From contig CAZQCG010000005.1 in assembly GCA_964592425.1 (NCBI GenBank), forward strand, positions 1-64,000: a DNA stretch of 64,000 bases, written 5' to 3'. Under the pieces are notes generated by a model. The model did no database searches. It was given only the letters and a program-made list of their open reading frames with translations, and was not told the origin of the DNA. The DNA is from Viridilinea sp964592425. Lineage in GTDB: Bacteria; Chloroflexota; Chloroflexia; Chloroflexales; Chloroflexaceae. Below, in pieces: positions 32,068 through 40,785 of this stretch. Made by a program: the position numbers and the translations under genes. Position 1 is the stretch's first letter; every line of letters starts with the position of its first letter.

Positions 32068-35000
32068 ATGAGTAATGTCAACGGCACGTCGCTGATGCAA
32101 TTTCTTGGCGAGATCCAGGATCGCAAACAGTTCCAGACCCTTAACTGGCGCGGAAGTTTTGCTGATTATCTTGACCTCGTCGCGCAAAATCCTGCGATCA
32201 CCCGTAACGCCTTCCAGCGGATCTACGACATGATCATGGCCTACGGCACCGAGGAGTTTATCGATGCCAAGAAGCGCCTGATCCGCTACCGCTTCTTCTC
32301 CGATCAGACCTTCGATGGCGATGATGCGATCTTTGGCCTCGAAGTGCCCCTTATGCGCCTGGTCAATTTCTTTAAGGGGGCCGCCAAGGGCTATGGCACC
32401 GAGAAGCGCGTGCTGCTCCTCCACGGCCCGGTCGGATCTTCCAAGTCAACCATCGTCCGCCGCCTCAAGAAGGGCCTTGAGCACTATTCCAAAACTGACG
32501 CGGGGACGCTCTATACCTATGACTGGTACCTCGGCCAGATCGAGCACCCTGAGAGCTTCAACTGGAATCAGGTGCCTGAGGCCGAGTGGGAAAAGTGCCC
32601 TATGCACGAGGAGCCGCTGCACCTCATTCCCCTCGATCACCGCGAAGACTTCCTGGCCCGCATCAATGCCGGGCACCCTAACGAGGAGCATGTCCAACTC
32701 GTCGGCGACCTCTGCCCGGTCTGCCGATTCCACTTCCGCGAGTTGATGCGTCGCTACGATGGTGACTGGCTCAGTGTTATTCGCCATATCCGTGTACGCC
32801 GCCTGCTCTTCAGCGAGCAGGATCGCGTCGGCATCGGCACGTTCCAGCCCAAGGACGAAAAGAACCAGGATAGCACCGAGCTGACCGGCGATATTAACTA
32901 TCGCAAGATCGCCATCTATGGCTCCGACTCTGACCCGCGTGCGTTTAACTTCGACGGCGAGTTTAATATCGCTAACCGTGGCATCATCGAGTTCGTTGAG
33001 ATGCTCAAGCTCGATGTGGCCTTCCTCTACGACCTGCTCGGTGCATCGCAGGAACACCGTATCAAGTCGAAGAAGTTCGCCCAGACCGATATTGATGAGG
33101 TCATCCTGGGCCATAGTGTTGTCGGTGAGACGCCTATCGCCTATCGCTTCCGCGAAGCAGTGCGCTGGACGACCCTCGCCGAACTCTACACGCAGTTTGA
33201 ACTGGCCCCCGAGGGGCTTGAGGTGCTGGCCTACAGCTTTGCCGACCAGCGTGTACGCTGGACGCCAGTGCGCGCCCTCTTCCGCCATCGCTTTAGCGGC
33301 GATATTTATACCACGGCCCAGAAGTGGGGCGTCGTTGCGACAACTCCCAATCACTCGATCTATGACCGCCAGGGGCAGGCCTTCTACCCCGAAGAGCGTC
33401 ACGAGATCATGGCCCTGCGCCGCTTCGATGCCGCTTTCACGCCCGAAGAGACGATGAGCACGATCGACCTTGCTGCCGGGGTTACTGGCCTGGTCAGCGC
33501 TGCCCAGCAGCCCGGCTGGGCGCGCCTCGACCAGCCGCATGAGGCCACGGCGGTACGGGCGATCTACGACCCGGCCAGCGACGCCGAGGCGCTAAAGGAT
33601 CTGCTCACCGTGCTGGCCTGGTATGCCACCCGAGGTCACCTGAGTGAGGCTGGTGTGCTTATCAGCCAGGCTGAGCGCAACGAACTGGCCCGCGTTCAGG
33701 CAGCCTATGCCCGCATCAGCACGGCTCATCACGGTAGCTCTGGCGAGGGAGATCTAACGGGCAACACTGAGATTACGCTTGCTGCAACCGCCTTTGCGCG
33801 CCTAGCGGCCCACCACTGTGGCCAGGACACGCTTAGCAAGCGTTTGCCCGACTTCCTCTTCGGCCTCTCACACGAGTTCATCCAGCACACCTTTACTGAA
33901 TTGCTGCGCGCTGATGGCATGCATCCTCCTATCGCCCCAGCCACCTCCGCCAGCTACCGCCCCCAATCCTACGAGTACAAGACCGACTCGCCCGTGCTGG
34001 CCGCCCAGGTTGGCAGTTTGGCGACGCTGCTCGGCTATGCCTACAACGTCGATCTGGCCGTCCGCCCCGAACGCGAGCCTGCTTACTGCCTCAACTTCGT
34101 GGTCGGCCACGTTCAGCATGATCAGCGCCAGAACGGCTTCGCCGCCCAACTCCACAGCCGCATGGCCAATGACGAGTGGGTCTACGACATCGAGTGTGTT
34201 GGCCTGCACAACTTTGTCTGTGGCATCGGCAATGTTGTTTGCCACAATACCAACGAGCCGGAGTATCGGCGCCTCGAGAATAACGAGTTTATGGAGGCAC
34301 TCAAGGATCGCACGGTGCGCATCGATATTCCCTATGTCACGCGCCTGCGCGACGAAGTGCGCATCTACGAGCGTGACTTTAATCGACGCAAGGTGCGCGT
34401 GCATATCGCCCCCCATACGCTCGAAGTCGCCGCGATGTGGGCTGTGCTCACCCGACTTGAGGATCCCAAGAAGCCCAACCTCACCCTGTTGCAGAAACTC
34501 AAGCTCTACAATGGCAAGACCCTGCCCGGCTTCACCGAGGATAACATCAAGGAATTGCGCAAAGAGGCCGTGCGCGAGGGCATGGAGGGCATCAGCGCAC
34601 GCTACATCCAGGATAAGATCTCCAATGCCCTGGTCACGAACCAGGAAGAGGGTTATATCAACCCCTTTATGGTGATCAACGAGCTGGAGAGCGGGTTGAA
34701 AAATCATGCGCTGATCAGCTCTGAGGATGATCGCAAGCGCTACCGTGACCTGCTCGCTACCGTGCGCGAGGAGTATACCGAGATCGTTAAAAACGAGGTG
34801 CAGCGGGCGATCTCCGCCGATGAGGAGGCGATCAAACGCCTCTGCGGGAACTATATCGACAATATCAAGGCCTATACGCAGCGTGAGAAGTTGCGCAACC
34901 GCTACACCGGCCAGTACGAAGAGCCTGATGAGCGTCTGATGCGCAGCATCGAGGAGAAGATCGATATCCCCGAATCGCGCAAAGACGATTTCCGCCGCGA

Positions 35001-35289
35001 GATTATGAACTACATCGGTGCTCTGGCTATCGAAGGCAAGACCTTCGACTATCGCACCAACGAACGCCTGCACAAAGCGCTTGAGCTCAAGCTCTTCGAA
35101 GATCAGAAAGACAGCATCAAGCTTACCTCGCTCGTCTCACGGGTGATCGACAAGGATACCCAGGAAAAGATCGACGTGGTTAAGGCCCGTCTGATCCGCG
35201 ACTTCGGCTATAACGAGCAGTCGGCCACCGATGTGCTCAATTATGTCGCTTCGATCTTCGCCCGTGGCGATACGAAGGGGAGTTATTAG
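32068..35289 (+). CDS. prkA: PrkA (YeaG) family serine protein kinase, interrupted by an intein
   Basis: 1073 aa precursor; removing the 378-aa intein (residues 350-727) leaves 695 aa. PrkA/YeaG is an AAA-type ATPase with a proposed eukaryotic-like or HPr-kinase-like C-terminal domain. It acts in sporulation or starvation and nitrogen stress together with YeaH and SpoVR. The P-loop is LLHGPVGSSKST; the conserved core resumes after the intein with TNEPEYRRLENNEFMEALKDRTVRIDIPY. The intein splits the highly conserved motif DEVILGH/TNEPE. It is first in an operon with yeaH (12-nt gap) and spoVR. Confidence 0.95.
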   Translation: MSNVNGTSLMQFLGEIQDRKQFQTLNWRGSFADYLDLVAQNPAITRNAFQRIYDMIMAYGTEEFIDAKKRLIRYRFFSDQTFDGDDAIFGLEVPLMRLVNFFKGAAKGYGTEKRVLLLHGPVGSSKSTIVRRLKKGLEHYSKTDAGTLYTYDWYLGQIEHPESFNWNQVPEAEWEKCPMHEEPLHLIPLDHREDFLARINAGHPNEEHVQLVGDLCPVCRFHFRELMRRYDGDWLSVIRHIRVRRLLFSEQDRVGIGTFQPKDEKNQDSTELTGDINYRKIAIYGSDSDPRAFNFDGEFNIANRGIIEFVEMLKLDVAFLYDLLGASQEHRIKSKKFAQTDIDEVILGHSVVGETPIAYRFREAVRWTTLAELYTQFELAPEGLEVLAYSFADQRVRWTPVRALFRHRFSGDIYTTAQKWGVVATTPNHSIYDRQGQAFYPEERHEIMALRRFDAAFTPEETMSTIDLAAGVTGLVSAAQQPGWARLDQPHEATAVRAIYDPASDAEALKDLLTVLAWYATRGHLSEAGVLISQAERNELARVQAAYARISTAHHGSSGEGDLTGNTEITLAATAFARLAAHHCGQDTLSKRLPDFLFGLSHEFIQHTFTELLRADGMHPPIAPATSASYRPQSYEYKTDSPVLAAQVGSLATLLGYAYNVDLAVRPEREPAYCLNFVVGHVQHDQRQNGFAAQLHSRMANDEWVYDIECVGLHNFVCGIGNVVCHNTNEPEYRRLENNEFMEALKDRTVRIDIPYVTRLRDEVRIYERDFNRRKVRVHIAPHTLEVAAMWAVLTRLEDPKKPNLTLLQKLKLYNGKTLPGFTEDNIKELRKEAVREGMEGISARYIQDKISNALVTNQEEGYINPFMVINELESGLKNHALISSEDDRKRYRDLLATVREEYTEIVKNEVQRAISADEEAIKRLCGNYIDNIKAYTQREKLRNRYTGQYEEPDERLMRSIEEKIDIPESRKDDFRREIMNYIGALAIEGKTFDYRTNERLHKALELKLFEDQKDSIKLTSLVSRVIDKDTQEKIDVVKARLIRDFGYNEQSATDVLNYVASIFARGDTKGSY
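33115..34248 (+). other. PrkA intein (378 aa) with half-degenerate LAGLIDADG endonuclease
   Basis: Starts with Ser1 (SVVGETPIAY). Block B is VVATTPNHSIY. The endonuclease region has block C VLAWYATRG, in which the expected acidic residue before the Gly is Arg (R173), and block E FTELLRADG, which keeps Asp (D267). Block F is VYDIECVGLHNFVCGIG; the end VVCHN is followed by extein Thr+1. Splicing residues look complete, while the endonuclease has lost one of two metal-binding acids. Confidence 0.93.
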
Positions 35290-35301
35290 ACGGGTGGGCC
35301 T

Positions 35302-36411
35302 ATGTCAATGAAACGCGTTGACCGCGACCTGGGCCGCTTTCGGCAGATCGTTCGCGGCAAGATCAAAAAAGATCTGCGCAAGTATATGTCCCATGGCGAG
35401 ATGATCGGGCGCCAGGGTAAACGGCTGGTCTCCATTCCGGTGCCGCAGATCGACCTGCCCCAGTTCCGCTACGGTGCTCGCCAGGGCGGCGGCGTCGGTC
35501 AGGGTAATGGCGACGTGGGTGACCCAATTGGTCAGGGTGATGCGCAGCAGGGCCAGGGTGAGGCCGGGTCGGAGCCCGGCCAGCACACGCTTGAGGTCGA
35601 TATCTCGCTTGAGGAACTGGCGGCCATTCTCGGCGAAGAGCTCCAGTTGCCCAACATCCAACCACGCGGCAAGAAGAACCTGATCAGCGCGAAGGATAAG
35701 TACAGCGGTATTCGCCGCACCGGCCCCAACTCGCTGCGCCATTTCAAGCGTACCTACCGCGAAGCCCTGCGCCGCCAGATCTCCTCCGGCGAATATAACC
35801 AGGCCGATCCGATCGTGGTGCCCATTCGCGACGATATGCGCTATCGTTCGTGGAAGGAGACCATGCAGCCCGAGAGCAATGCGGTGATCATCTATATGAT
35901 GGATGTCTCCGGCTCGATGGGTGCCGAACAGAAGGAGTTGGTACGTATTACGGCCTTCTGGATCGAGACCTGGCTACGCTCGCAGTACAAAGAGATTGAT
36001 CTTCGCTACATCGTGCATGATGCAGTAGCCAAGGAGGTTGATCAGGCGACCTTCTACCATATCCGCGAGGGCGGCGGGACGAAGATCTCCTCGGCTTACA
36101 AGCTCTGCAATCGCCTGATCGATGAGCGTTACCCGGCCGATGAGTGGAATATCTACCCCTTCCACTTCTCCGACGGCGATAACTGGGGCGGCGGCGATAC
36201 GCGAGAGTGCATCGACCTGCTCAAACAGGAGTTGCTGCCCAAGTCTAACCTCTTCTGCTACGGCCAGGTACGCTCACTCTACGGCTCAGGGCGCTTCGCC
36301 CACGATCTTGAGGAGTACCTCAGCGGTGATGAGCGGATTGTGATCTCCGAGATCGCCGAGCGTGATGATATCTACGATACGATCAAGGATTTCCTCGGCA
36401 AAGGCAAGTAA
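35302..36411 (+). CDS. YeaH/YhbH family protein (DUF444, vWA-like)
   Basis: 369 aa. The DUF444 family is functionally tied to PrkA/YeaG and SpoVR in stress response or spore formation. N-terminal basic region (residues 1-60), a Gly/Gln-rich linker (GQGNGDVGDPIGQGDAQQGQ), then a vWA-like domain with the MIDAS motif DVSGSMGAEQK and the family segments GGGTKISSAY and SDGDNWGGGDT. It has no intein, unlike both neighbours. A start at ATG 35308 is also possible. Confidence 0.92.
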   Translation: MSMKRVDRDLGRFRQIVRGKIKKDLRKYMSHGEMIGRQGKRLVSIPVPQIDLPQFRYGARQGGGVGQGNGDVGDPIGQGDAQQGQGEAGSEPGQHTLEVDISLEELAAILGEELQLPNIQPRGKKNLISAKDKYSGIRRTGPNSLRHFKRTYREALRRQISSGEYNQADPIVVPIRDDMRYRSWKETMQPESNAVIIYMMDVSGSMGAEQKELVRITAFWIETWLRSQYKEIDLRYIVHDAVAKEVDQATFYHIREGGGTKISSAYKLCNRLIDERYPADEWNIYPFHFSDGDNWGGGDTRECIDLLKQELLPKSNLFCYGQVRSLYGSGRFAHDLEEYLSGDERIVISEIAERDDIYDTIKDFLGKGK

Positions 36412-36453
36412 TATGCACCAGGGAGGGTTCAACCCTTCCTGGTAGCGTGATCT

Positions 36454-39084
36454 ATGAAGAATACCCGCATCCCCCCACACCTGGAGGCCGCCCGCGAAGA
36501 GATCGAGCAGATCGCTCGTGAGTATGGGCTGGACTTCTTCCCGATCCTCTATGAAGTGCTCGATTATCGCACCCTCTACGAAACAGCGGCCTTCGGCGGA
36601 TTCCCGACGCGTTACCCCCACTGGCGCTTTGGGATGGACTTTGACCAACTACTCAAGGGCCATATCTGGGCTGGCTCAACCATCTATGAGATGGTGATCA
36701 ATACCAATCCCTCCTATGCCTACCTGCTCGAAGGCAATGAGGACGTGACCCAGAAAATGGTTATGGCCCATGTCACCGGCCATGTCGATTTCTTCAAGCA
36801 TAATATGTGGTTCGCCCACACCAACCGCAAGATGCTTGATGCTATGGCCAACCATGCCACACGCATCCAGCGTATTATCGACCGGGTGGGCTACGATACG
36901 GTTGAAGATTTTATCGACACATGCCTCTCACTTGAGAATCTGATCGACTACCACGCGCCCTATATCCGTCGCGCTGAAGCACAGTCCTATAAGCCGGTTG
37001 TTGATGATGATGATCCAATCACGGTTGAAGGGCTCAAGGTCGAGCGCGACTATATGCGCGACTATATTAATCCGCCGGAGTACATGGCCGATCAGCGCAA
37101 GAAGGCTGAGGCGGAGCGGGCCAGGCAGCGCCGTTTCCCTGAGAGTCCTCAGCGTGATATTCTGCTCTTTTTGATGAATTATGCCCCTCTTGAGCGCTGG
37201 CAGCATACGGTACTTGAAGTTGTGCGCGATGAAGCCTACTATTTTGCCCCGCAGGGCATGACGAAGATCCTGAATGAGGGCTGGGCCTGCCTGGAGGGCG
37301 CGTCGCTGCTCTTTACCGATCACGGGTTGTTACCGATCAAGGAACTGGTTGAGGCCAAACGGGCGCTTGGAGTGAGTGACGGCAGCCAGCAACAGGCGAT
37401 CTATGCCTGGGCCCACTTTGCAGACTATGCGACGGTGCGGATCCGTACCCGCCGCGGCCTGCGCCTGGCTGGCTCGCTGAACCACCGCGTGCTGCTCGCC
37501 GATGGCACCTGGCAACGCCTTGACCAGCTTGGCCTCGGCGACCGCGTGCTGCTCAGTGGTGGTCAGGGCCTCTGGGCCGCAAGCTATCAGTCCATTGAGA
37601 CTCCCGCGCTTGCCCATACATGGCAGAGGACACATGCACAGGCCGTAAGCCTGAGCGGGGTGAGCAACAGCTTACCGCTGGCCACGCTGCTACCACCAGC
37701 AGCACAAGACAGCCCACTCCGCCTGCCCACCCTGCTTGATGAGCGTCTGGCCAGCTTGCTCGGCTACCTCTGCGGCAAGGGCCAGATGAGCACGCGCAGG
37801 GGCAGCCTCCGTTTTACCAGCAGCGACGAGGCGCAGGCCATGGCCTACGCCGGGCTGATCCGCACACTCTTCAAGCTCGAGCCGCAGCTGCAGCGCGTTG
37901 GCCAGCGTCTGCAGGTCAGTTGTACGTCCCACGCAGTGGTCACCATGCTCGGCCGGCTCGGCCTCAAGCCTGGCCTGGCCGCGCGCAGCCGCAGCGTCCC
38001 CACAGCCATCCTGCGCTCACCAGAGCCGGTTGTGGCCGCCTTCCTGCGCTCCCTTTACGATTGCGCCGGTGCTGCCAGCCCCGCTGGGGTTGTCCTCGCC
38101 ACCCCCAGTGCGCACCTGAGCGAAGTCGTGCAGCTGCTTCTACTCAACTTCGGCATGCTCAGCACGCGCCGCCTGCACAAAGACGGCTGCTGGTACCTGC
38201 ACACCACCGGGCGCTCAGCCCTGCTCTTTGCCGAGCGCATCGGTTTCGGCCTGGCCCACAAGCAGGCAGCCCTGGCCCGTGCCAGTGCGAATCGCCACTG
38301 GCACAAGCCCGAAGTGTGGCACGACGAGGTGGTTGCCATCGAACATGGCCGCGCCGATGTCTACGACATCTCAGTCACGGAGAGCCACCGCTATGCGGCC
38401 CAGGGCTTGATCAACCACAACAGCTACTGGCACTCGACGATCATGACCCAGAAGGCGGCCACTGCCGCCGAGATCATCGCCTTTGCCGATCTGCACTCCG
38501 GCATCGTCGCCACCGGCGGTGGACGGCTCAACCCCTACAAACTTGGCCTGGAGCTGTTGCGTGATGTTGAGGATCGCTGGAACAAAGGCAAGTTCGGCAA
38601 AGAGTACGAAGAGTGCGACGATATTGCCGCCAAGCGCAACTGGGATCGCCAGCTTGGGCTTGGCCGCCAGAAGATCTTCGAGATTCGCAAGCTCTACAAT
38701 GATGTGACCTTCATCGACGAGTTTCTTACCCCCGAGTTTGTGATCGAGAATAAGCTCTTTACCTTCCGCTACAACCGCGACACCGATCTCTACGAGATCG
38801 CCTCGCGTGAGTTTAAGGAGATCAAGGAGAAGTTGCTCTTCCGGCTCACTAACTTCGGCCAGCCCTTCATCTATGTCGAAGACGGTAACTACAACAATCG
38901 CGGCGAGATCTACCTGCGCCATCGTCACGAAGGGGTTGACCTGAAGATGGATTATGCCCGCGATACCATGCGCAACCTGCACAAGATCTGGACGCGGCCC
39001 ATCCATCTTGAGACCCTGATTGACGAAAAGCGCCGCCTGCTCTCCTTCGACGGCAGCGACTTCACCGAGCGTCGCATTGATTGA
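36454..39084 (+). CDS. SpoVR family protein, interrupted by an intein
   Basis: 876 aa precursor; residues 279-656 are an intein and the spliced product would be 498 aa, close to E. coli YcgB. SpoVR proteins are needed for spore cortex formation in Bacillus and act with YeaG/YeaH elsewhere; the biochemical activity is unsettled. Recognisable: FGGFPTRYPHWRFGMDFDQL, VINTNPSYAYL, MAHVTGHVDFFKHN, then NEGWA, the intein, and SYWHSTIM. The intein thus splits the conserved EGWA-SYWH motif that contains likely metal-binding residues. Third gene of the module; prmC follows after 18 nt. Confidence 0.95.
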   Translation: MKNTRIPPHLEAAREEIEQIAREYGLDFFPILYEVLDYRTLYETAAFGGFPTRYPHWRFGMDFDQLLKGHIWAGSTIYEMVINTNPSYAYLLEGNEDVTQKMVMAHVTGHVDFFKHNMWFAHTNRKMLDAMANHATRIQRIIDRVGYDTVEDFIDTCLSLENLIDYHAPYIRRAEAQSYKPVVDDDDPITVEGLKVERDYMRDYINPPEYMADQRKKAEAERARQRRFPESPQRDILLFLMNYAPLERWQHTVLEVVRDEAYYFAPQGMTKILNEGWACLEGASLLFTDHGLLPIKELVEAKRALGVSDGSQQQAIYAWAHFADYATVRIRTRRGLRLAGSLNHRVLLADGTWQRLDQLGLGDRVLLSGGQGLWAASYQSIETPALAHTWQRTHAQAVSLSGVSNSLPLATLLPPAAQDSPLRLPTLLDERLASLLGYLCGKGQMSTRRGSLRFTSSDEAQAMAYAGLIRTLFKLEPQLQRVGQRLQVSCTSHAVVTMLGRLGLKPGLAARSRSVPTAILRSPEPVVAAFLRSLYDCAGAASPAGVVLATPSAHLSEVVQLLLLNFGMLSTRRLHKDGCWYLHTTGRSALLFAERIGFGLAHKQAALARASANRHWHKPEVWHDEVVAIEHGRADVYDISVTESHRYAAQGLINHNSYWHSTIMTQKAATAAEIIAFADLHSGIVATGGGRLNPYKLGLELLRDVEDRWNKGKFGKEYEECDDIAAKRNWDRQLGLGRQKIFEIRKLYNDVTFIDEFLTPEFVIENKLFTFRYNRDTDLYEIASREFKEIKEKLLFRLTNFGQPFIYVEDGNYNNRGEIYLRHRHEGVDLKMDYARDTMRNLHKIWTRPIHLETLIDEKRRLLSFDGSDFTERRID
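37288..38421 (+). other. SpoVR intein (378 aa) with inactivated LAGLIDADG endonuclease
   Basis: Starts at Cys1 (CLEGASLLFTDHGLLPIKEL), block B AGSLNHRVLLADG. Endonuclease block C reads SLLGYLCGKG with Lys164 where Asp/Glu is required, and block E reads FLRSLYDCAG with Ala260 in place of the catalytic Asp. Block F VYDISVTESHRYAAQG and the terminal LINHN are followed by extein Ser+1. The splicing domain looks intact; the endonuclease should be dead. It has no obvious sequence similarity to the PrkA intein beyond the common blocks. Confidence 0.94.
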
Positions 39085-39102
39085 GTAGTCGGTTGTGCCT
39101 GT

Positions 39103-39987
39103 ATGGCTCCCCTTATGCATCAGACGATCGCTGCGTTGCTGCGCAGTGCCAGCGGGCAGCTACGGGCCAGTAGCCCAACACCAGGCCTGGACGCCGAGTT
39201 GCTGCTGGCCTATGTGCTCGGCTGCTCGCGTGCGCGCCTGCTGGCCGAGCGTAACCAGCCCCTCGCTCCGGCTCAGGTGGCCACCTTTGCCAGCCTGCTT
39301 GAACGGCGGGCCGCCCTTGAGCCAGTGGCCTACCTGGTTGGCCAGAAAGAGTTTTATGGCCTCAGCTTTGAGGTGACACCCGCCACACTCATTCCACGCC
39401 CCGAGAGCGAATTACTGGTTGAATTGACCCTGGCGGTCGCCCGACAACTGCTGCCCGGACACACCATGCTCACCCTGGCCGACATTGGCACTGGCAGCGG
39501 GGCACTTGCGGTAGCCGTCGCAGCACATTTGCCTGCGGCACAGATCTATGCCAGTGACCTCTCACCCACGGCGCTGGCGGTAGCCGAACGCAATGTGCGG
39601 CGCCACGGGCTTGAGCAGCGCATCACGCTCTTGCAGGGCGACCTGCTCGAACCCTTGCCAGGCCCGGTTGACCTGTTGCTCAGCAACCCGCCCTACACCA
39701 TTCTGGCCGAGGTTGAGCCGGGTGTGCAGGCCTACGAGCCGCACCTAGCACTGAACGGCGGCGCTCACGACGGGGGAGCCCTCTACCGCCGCTTGGTGCC
39801 AGCCCTGCCGACAGTTCTGCGCCCGGGCGGTGCCGTCCTGTTAGAGATCGGAGCCTGGCAAGGTGCGCTGGTCTGTGACCTGCTGCGCCAGAGCCTGCCC
39901 GGCGCAACGATCAGCCTGCACCAGGATCTGGCAGGACATGATCGCGTGGTCGTGGCACGGCTTGGCCACGACGGCGGCATGACGTAA
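39103..39987 (+). CDS. prmC: Peptide chain release factor N5-glutamine methyltransferase
   Basis: 294 aa. Methylates the Gln of the GGQ motif of RF1/RF2 using SAM. The N-terminal helical domain is followed by the Rossmann methyltransferase domain with IPRPESELLVE, LADIGTGSGALAVAVA (motif I) and the active-site motif LLSNPPYTI. A start at ATG 39115 is also possible. It follows spoVR by 18 nt; prfA is not in the window. Confidence 0.94.
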   Translation: MAPLMHQTIAALLRSASGQLRASSPTPGLDAELLLAYVLGCSRARLLAERNQPLAPAQVATFASLLERRAALEPVAYLVGQKEFYGLSFEVTPATLIPRPESELLVELTLAVARQLLPGHTMLTLADIGTGSGALAVAVAAHLPAAQIYASDLSPTALAVAERNVRRHGLEQRITLLQGDLLEPLPGPVDLLLSNPPYTILAEVEPGVQAYEPHLALNGGAHDGGALYRRLVPALPTVLRPGGAVLLEIGAWQGALVCDLLRQSLPGATISLHQDLAGHDRVVVARLGHDGGMT

Positions 39988-40141
39988 TGCGGCTGTCATC
40001 CTGCTTGCAGGATAGTGGTTGCAGCCCGTTCATATACTTGAAGTGCAGCGCAACCCATCTGCTGCTGTACCAGGCTGTAGCGTCTCGGTCGGCTATGCCT
40101 GAGCGCCTATCGCCCCCAGTGATCACACACGGGAGCATGCT

Positions 40142-40777
40142 ATGACCGCACTCTTTGTCGCCCTGGGGATTGCCGTTCTGACCCTGCTGGCCCTGATGCT
40201 CTGGTTTGTGCCGCACCTGCTGCATCAGGAGAGTCTGCGCAGTGCCAGAGAGGCCGCCGAGTTGCGTGACATTCTGTTGGATATGTTGAGTGAGCAAGAG
40301 ACACTGATGCTGCGCCAGTCACAGCTCAGCACCTCGATTGCCTCATTGCAGGACCAGATCGAGCAGATTATTGGCAGCGTGCAGCATGAAGAGGGGCGGG
40401 GGACAACCGATGAGGCCACCCTGCGGCAGATCGAAGAGCGCATCAGTGCGATGCAGACCCAGATTCAGCGCTGGATCGACGGACGTTTCCGTGCCCAGCG
40501 TAACGCGCAGGCCCACGATAATGAAGCCTGGGCTTACCTGATGAGCCTGCTGGCGGCCATCCAGGAACGGGTGGGCCAGCTCTCGAGCGAACGGATCGGC
40601 AGCGCCCATCCCCCTCAGACGCGCATCTTGTTAGAAGAGCTTGAGCAGGAGATGCTCAACCTGCACACCATTTCGGAAGATATTGCCACCCTGCAGTGGC
40701 GGTTGCGACGCTCACTCAACGAACGCGAGACAAGCCAGACAGCCCTACGCAGCAGAGCAAGCAGTGGCGCAGATTAG
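40142..40777 (+). CDS. Membrane-anchored coiled-coil protein, unknown function
   Basis: 211 aa. One N-terminal membrane segment (residues 3-26, LFVALGIAVLTLLALMLWFV) followed almost entirely by helices rich in Glu, Gln and Arg with heptad character (about 30-205). No enzymatic motif is visible. GGGAG lies before the ATG. It is 8 nt before an alpha/beta hydrolase gene, so the two are probably co-transcribed. It could be a scaffolding or envelope protein. Confidence 0.7.
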   Translation: MTALFVALGIAVLTLLALMLWFVPHLLHQESLRSAREAAELRDILLDMLSEQETLMLRQSQLSTSIASLQDQIEQIIGSVQHEEGRGTTDEATLRQIEERISAMQTQIQRWIDGRFRAQRNAQAHDNEAWAYLMSLLAAIQERVGQLSSERIGSAHPPQTRILLEELEQEMLNLHTISEDIATLQWRLRRSLNERETSQTALRSRASSGAD

Positions 40778-40785
40778 GGAAAGCC

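Noticed and set aside
33868..35073. 401-aa open frame on the minus strand
   Set aside because: Lies opposite the PrkA intein C-terminal part and extein; no motif or ribosome-binding site.
33115..38421. PrkA and SpoVR inteins as copies of one another because both are exactly 378 aa
   Set aside because: Apart from common splicing and LAGLIDADG blocks, their sequences differ throughout and they use different first residues (Ser and Cys); the equal length looks accidental.
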